Shown: piece by piece, positions 61,431-64,000 of the stretch
Position numbering within the stretch: the first letter of the stretch is position 1
How the letters are laid out: each line of letters starts with the position of its first letter
Origin: JALRHH01 sp964590315
Lineage (GTDB): Bacteria > Patescibacteriota > Saccharimonadia > Saccharimonadales > JALRHH01
Reading direction: 5' to 3'
DNA length: 64,000 bases
Assembly (NCBI GenBank): GCA_964590315.1
Contig: CAZPVS010000004.1
Coordinates: 5,348-69,347, forward strand
Made by a program: the position numbers and the translations under genes
Notes under the pieces: generated by a model
What the model saw: the letters and a program-made list of their open reading frames with translations, nothing else
Database searches by the model: none
Told to the model about the DNA's origin: nothing

Positions 61431-62507
61431 ATGGAAGCAAAAGAAGCTGCATTACGAGTCGAATACCAACACCTACAGGATCGCTTACAAGATCCTGCCA
61501 TTTTCAGTAGCGCCGACTACCCAAAGCTGGCCAGGCGACTCAGCAAACTTGAGACACTTATTTCTTTATTTGATGAGTACCATGCACTCCACGATGCGAA
61601 GGCACAGGCTGAGGAGCTTGTCGCCAGTGGTGATGCAGAGATGGCACAACTCGCGCAGACAGAGCTCGAAGATCTCGGGCCACGAATTGCCGCCAACGAT
61701 GAAAAACTCTCCGACGAGCTTACTCCCAAAGATCCCAATGACGAGAAAGACATTGTTATTGAAATACGGGCTGCGGCAGGAGGTGACGAATCGGCAATAT
61801 TTGGCGGTGAATTGTACCGCATGTATGTTCGGTGGGCCGAAGCACACGGATATAAAACAGAATTAATGAGTGAAAGTCCTTCGGAAAATGGTGGGTTTAA
61901 GGAAATTATTTTTGAGGTGCACGGCGATGATGCCTATCGTATGCTTAAATTTGAGGCCGGGGTTCACCGCGTACAACGTGTCCCCGCTACCGAGAGTCAG
62001 GGTCGTATACATACCAGTACCGTAACGGTCGCCGTAATGCCGGTCGCAGAAGAAACAGACGTTGAAATAAACCCAGGCGATCTTCGTATCGATGTGTACC
62101 GTAGCGGCGGGCATGGCGGACAGTCCGTCAACACGACCGACTCTGCCGTACGTATTACCCACCTTCCCTCTGGGCTCGTCGTCAGCAACCAGGACGAAAA
62201 GTCTCAGATAAAGAATAAAGAGAAGGCGATGAGCGTTTTACGTTCTCGACTGCTACAACAGAAGATAGATGAGGAGCAGGCCCAATTATCGGAATCACGG
62301 CGCAAGCTCATCGGATCCGGCGACCGCTCAGAAAAAATCCGTACCTATAACTTCCCCCAAGACCGCATCACTGATCACAGAGTCGGCTATAGTCGGAGTA
62401 GTATCCCCGCGGCACTCGCTGGCGACATTGATGACATTATTGAGAAACTTCATGACTATGAACGACAACTTATCAACGACGAGCCAGTGGCTCGCACAAG
62501 CAACTAA
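61431..62507 (+). CDS. prfA: Peptide chain release factor 1
   Basis: 358 aa. The codon-reading PxT tripeptide is present as PAT (QRVPATESQGR), and GGQ in SGGHGGQSVN; these identify RF1, which reads UAA and UAG. No Shine-Dalgarno precedes ATG 61431; the upstream bases are AT-rich (TATATAT) and may be promoter sequence. prmC overlaps the 3' end. Confidence 0.96.
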   Translation: MEAKEAALRVEYQHLQDRLQDPAIFSSADYPKLARRLSKLETLISLFDEYHALHDAKAQAEELVASGDAEMAQLAQTELEDLGPRIAANDEKLSDELTPKDPNDEKDIVIEIRAAAGGDESAIFGGELYRMYVRWAEAHGYKTELMSESPSENGGFKEIIFEVHGDDAYRMLKFEAGVHRVQRVPATESQGRIHTSTVTVAVMPVAEETDVEINPGDLRIDVYRSGGHGGQSVNTTDSAVRITHLPSGLVVSNQDEKSQIKNKEKAMSVLRSRLLQQKIDEEQAQLSESRRKLIGSGDRSEKIRTYNFPQDRITDHRVGYSRSSIPAALAGDIDDIIEKLHDYERQLINDEPVARTSN

Positions 62508-63297
62508 GCAGCTCGAAGCTGTGGGCATCGGCACTGCACGACTCGATGCGCTCGTGCTCCTCGAAGATGTTCTAGACACAGATCGTGCTCACCTCTTGGC
62601 CCATCCAGAAATCAAACTAACGAATGAACAACAACAGGCACTAGTAACATTGCTCAACAGGCGCAGTATGCACGAACCACTTTCCTACATTCGGGGCAGA
62701 TCAGAATTTTATGGCCGTAATTTTGTGATTACTCACGCGGTGCTCGAGCCTCGCCCAGAATCTGAAACTATGATTGACCTCCTGAAGGAGCAAGTAACGA
62801 GTGGCCAGGGACGGGTCATCATAGACGTCGGCACCGGCAGCGGGGCACTGGCGCTAACGGCCAAGCTCGAAGTTCCTGATGCACACGTAATCGCCATTGA
62901 TATTGATAAGAGGTGCCTCGAGGTGGCGACACAAAATGCAACGATACATGGTGCGAGCATTACATTTGTCCAGTCCGACCTCTTGTCCAAGCTCCCGACT
63001 ATCACCAATTATTTATCAGCTATCATTCTTGCGAATCTTCCCTACGTGCCAGATGACTATCAGATTAACGATGCGGCCTTACAGGAACCACGTCATGCTA
63101 TTTTTGGTGGGCGAGACGGCCTGGACGTCTACCGCAGGATGTTCTCTCAACTATCTGAATACACGGATATAGAGATAACTGTACTCACTGAGTCCTTGCC
63201 GTTCCAACATGCAGCGCTACAGAACATTGCCCATGCCGACGGGTTTACTCAGGTGACCGAGGAAGACTTTATCCAAGTTTTTCGTAGGCTGTTGTAG
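62458..63297 (+). CDS. prmC: Release factor glutamine methyltransferase PrmC
   Basis: 279 aa from ATG 62458 (or 62452), overlapping the end of prfA by about 50 nt. N-terminal helical domain, then motif I VIIDVGTGSGALALTA and the catalytic segment ILANLPYVPDDY, where NPPY is replaced by NLPY. It methylates the GGQ glutamine of RF1 and RF2; pairing with prfA is the usual arrangement. The longer open frame starting at 62269 lies wholly inside prfA and is rejected. Confidence 0.93.
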   Translation: MNDNLSTTSQWLAQATKQLEAVGIGTARLDALVLLEDVLDTDRAHLLAHPEIKLTNEQQQALVTLLNRRSMHEPLSYIRGRSEFYGRNFVITHAVLEPRPESETMIDLLKEQVTSGQGRVIIDVGTGSGALALTAKLEVPDAHVIAIDIDKRCLEVATQNATIHGASITFVQSDLLSKLPTITNYLSAIILANLPYVPDDYQINDAALQEPRHAIFGGRDGLDVYRRMFSQLSEYTDIEITVLTESLPFQHAALQNIAHADGFTQVTEEDFIQVFRRLL

Positions 63298-63335
63298 TTT
63301 GATTAAGACTGCTGGTCCTCTAAGCAGCACCAATA

Positions 63336-64000
63336 CTATTGTTTATACGCTTCGAGTTTCACGGTGACAGTTTGCTCTTTCCCGTCACGAATAATCGTTA
63401 GTGCTACTTCTTCACCTACCGCATATCGACCCACGAGTGATGCGAGACTATTATTCTCATTTATTGCCGTTCCATTCACTTTCGTAATAACGTCTTTTTC
63501 TTTTAATCCGGCTTTCTCTGCGGGGCTTCCTGCTATGATAGATGACTGGCCTCCCTGACCTGGAGTAATATACGCGCCGCGTTTGGTATCTATGTTGTAC
63601 TGATATGCGTAGTCATCGGTTAGCATAACGTAACGAACACCAAGATATGGTCGTTCGAGCTTGCCAGTATTCAAGACACTCTTCACGAGTCCTTTGATGT
63701 CGTTCACGGGAATAGCGAATCCAATGTTTTCGGCACTACCACCTGCAATTGCCGTATTGATACCAATAACTTCACCATTAATGTTAACCAAAGGTCCGCC
63801 GGAATTACCTTGGTTTATCGCTGTATCAGTCTGGATAAGATTTTGAAGTGACTCGGTGTCATCGCCGTACTCACTGCCCGCTTCAACACTGCGGCCAAAC
63901 CCAGAGATGATGCCGGAGGTGACGGTATTCTGAAACTCTCCCAGTGCATTACCAATTGCCACAACTTTATCACCCACCTGAACTTTGCTTGAATCACCAA
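63336..64000 (-). CDS. HtrA/DegP-type serine protease, C-terminal part (runs off the window)
   Basis: The frame stays open to base 64000 (GDSSKVQVGDKVVAIGNALG at the edge), so the N-terminus, including the membrane anchor, His and Asp, is outside. Visible: the Ser in QGNSGGPLVN, the substrate-loop IGFAIPVND, and a PDZ domain (LGVRYVMLTDDYA to GKEQTVTVKLEAYKQ). Protein quality control at the cell surface. An apparent GTG start at 63977 is internal and should not be used. Confidence 0.93.
   Translation of the reverse strand, partial: GDSSKVQVGDKVVAIGNALGEFQNTVTSGIISGFGRSVEAGSEYGDDTESLQNLIQTDTAINQGNSGGPLVNINGEVIGINTAIAGGSAENIGFAIPVNDIKGLVKSVLNTGKLERPYLGVRYVMLTDDYAYQYNIDTKRGAYITPGQGGQSSIIAGSPAEKAGLKEKDVITKVNGTAINENNSLASLVGRYAVGEEVALTIIRDGKEQTVTVKLEAYKQ

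Noticed and set aside
62269..62457. Longer N-terminus for prmC
   Set aside because: This part lies fully inside prfA in another frame and the encoded residues are not PrmC-like.
63336..63977. Complete short protease starting at GTG 63977
   Set aside because: The frame continues to the window edge with conserved HtrA sequence, so the gene is truncated by the window rather than short.

Overview
The window reads as a chromosomal segment of a Patescibacteria (CPR) bacterium, most likely Candidatus Saccharibacteria (TM7). This is inferred from a compact set of housekeeping genes on short operons, single-gene alpha2-type glycyl-tRNA synthetase, a prolyl-tRNA synthetase without the editing insertion, a short EF-Ts, L31 of the zinc-free type, FtsEX beside paired coiled-coil/CHAP cell-wall hydrolases, a CtpA-type protease, mid-range GC content, and the standard genetic code (UGA is a normal stop, which argues against Gracilibacteria/Absconditabacteria). 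No rRNA, tRNA or CRISPR array was recognised. No stretch above 300 bases lacks a gene. A run of ten N (38854-38863) marks an assembly gap inside hpf.

Layout. 1-6000 (minus): YvcK/CofD-like protein, GH1 beta-glucosidase, DUF1801 and DUF1761 proteins, then a four-gene block of unknown proteins that includes a DUF4868 (KwaB-like) protein. 6130-12240: an accessory region with a secreted protein of foreign codon use ending in a perfect hairpin, a conserved hypothetical, a single-chain type IIG/ISP-like restriction-modification enzyme, a SHOCT membrane protein and a secreted phospholipase-D-like gene broken by in-frame stop codons. 12300-22240: RNase H, GlyRS, RecO, a receiver/histidine-kinase-like pair that has lost both phosphorylation residues, exonuclease VII, a flippase-like membrane protein, a Trm11/TrmG10-like methyltransferase and L27. 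22240-25200: two large unknown proteins (one a HExxH zincin) driven by nearly identical promoters. 25300-38400: response regulator, CTP synthase, CtpA, two CHAP hydrolases, FtsX, FtsE, RF2, an M16 peptidase and SecA. 38500-52600: HPF, SerRS, a RecB/Cas4-like nuclease, a membrane trypsin-like protease, RsmE, an RNA m5U methyltransferase, a divergent heliorhodopsin beside MsrA, small redox/unknown genes, LysRS, GreA and ProRS. 52700-60730: CPBP protease, site-2 protease, UppS, a membrane-anchored protein with two EEP nuclease-type domains, RRF, EF-Ts and S2. 60960-64000: L31, RF1, PrmC and the C-terminal part of an HtrA protease.

How the parts work together. Translation (S2, L27, L31, EF-Ts, RRF, RF1, RF2, PrmC, HPF, four aminoacyl-tRNA synthetases, rRNA/tRNA methyltransferases) and envelope work (SecA, FtsEX plus CHAP hydrolases, CtpA, site-2 protease, UppS, HtrA) dominate. 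Many genes of both kinds carry a -10 box only 6-9 nt before the start codon, which implies leaderless mRNAs; others have a normal Shine-Dalgarno sequence.

Most worth follow-up: the heliorhodopsin with an Asp counterion position and a lysine-rich N-terminal tail beside msrA; the His/Asp-less two-component pair; the KwaB-like block near the restriction-modification gene; the actinobacteria-like secreted-protein cassette; the co-controlled zincin and 503-residue protein; the tandem EEP protein; and the rpsB/rpmE2 divergent promoters that share one -35 element and both lead into structured leaders.
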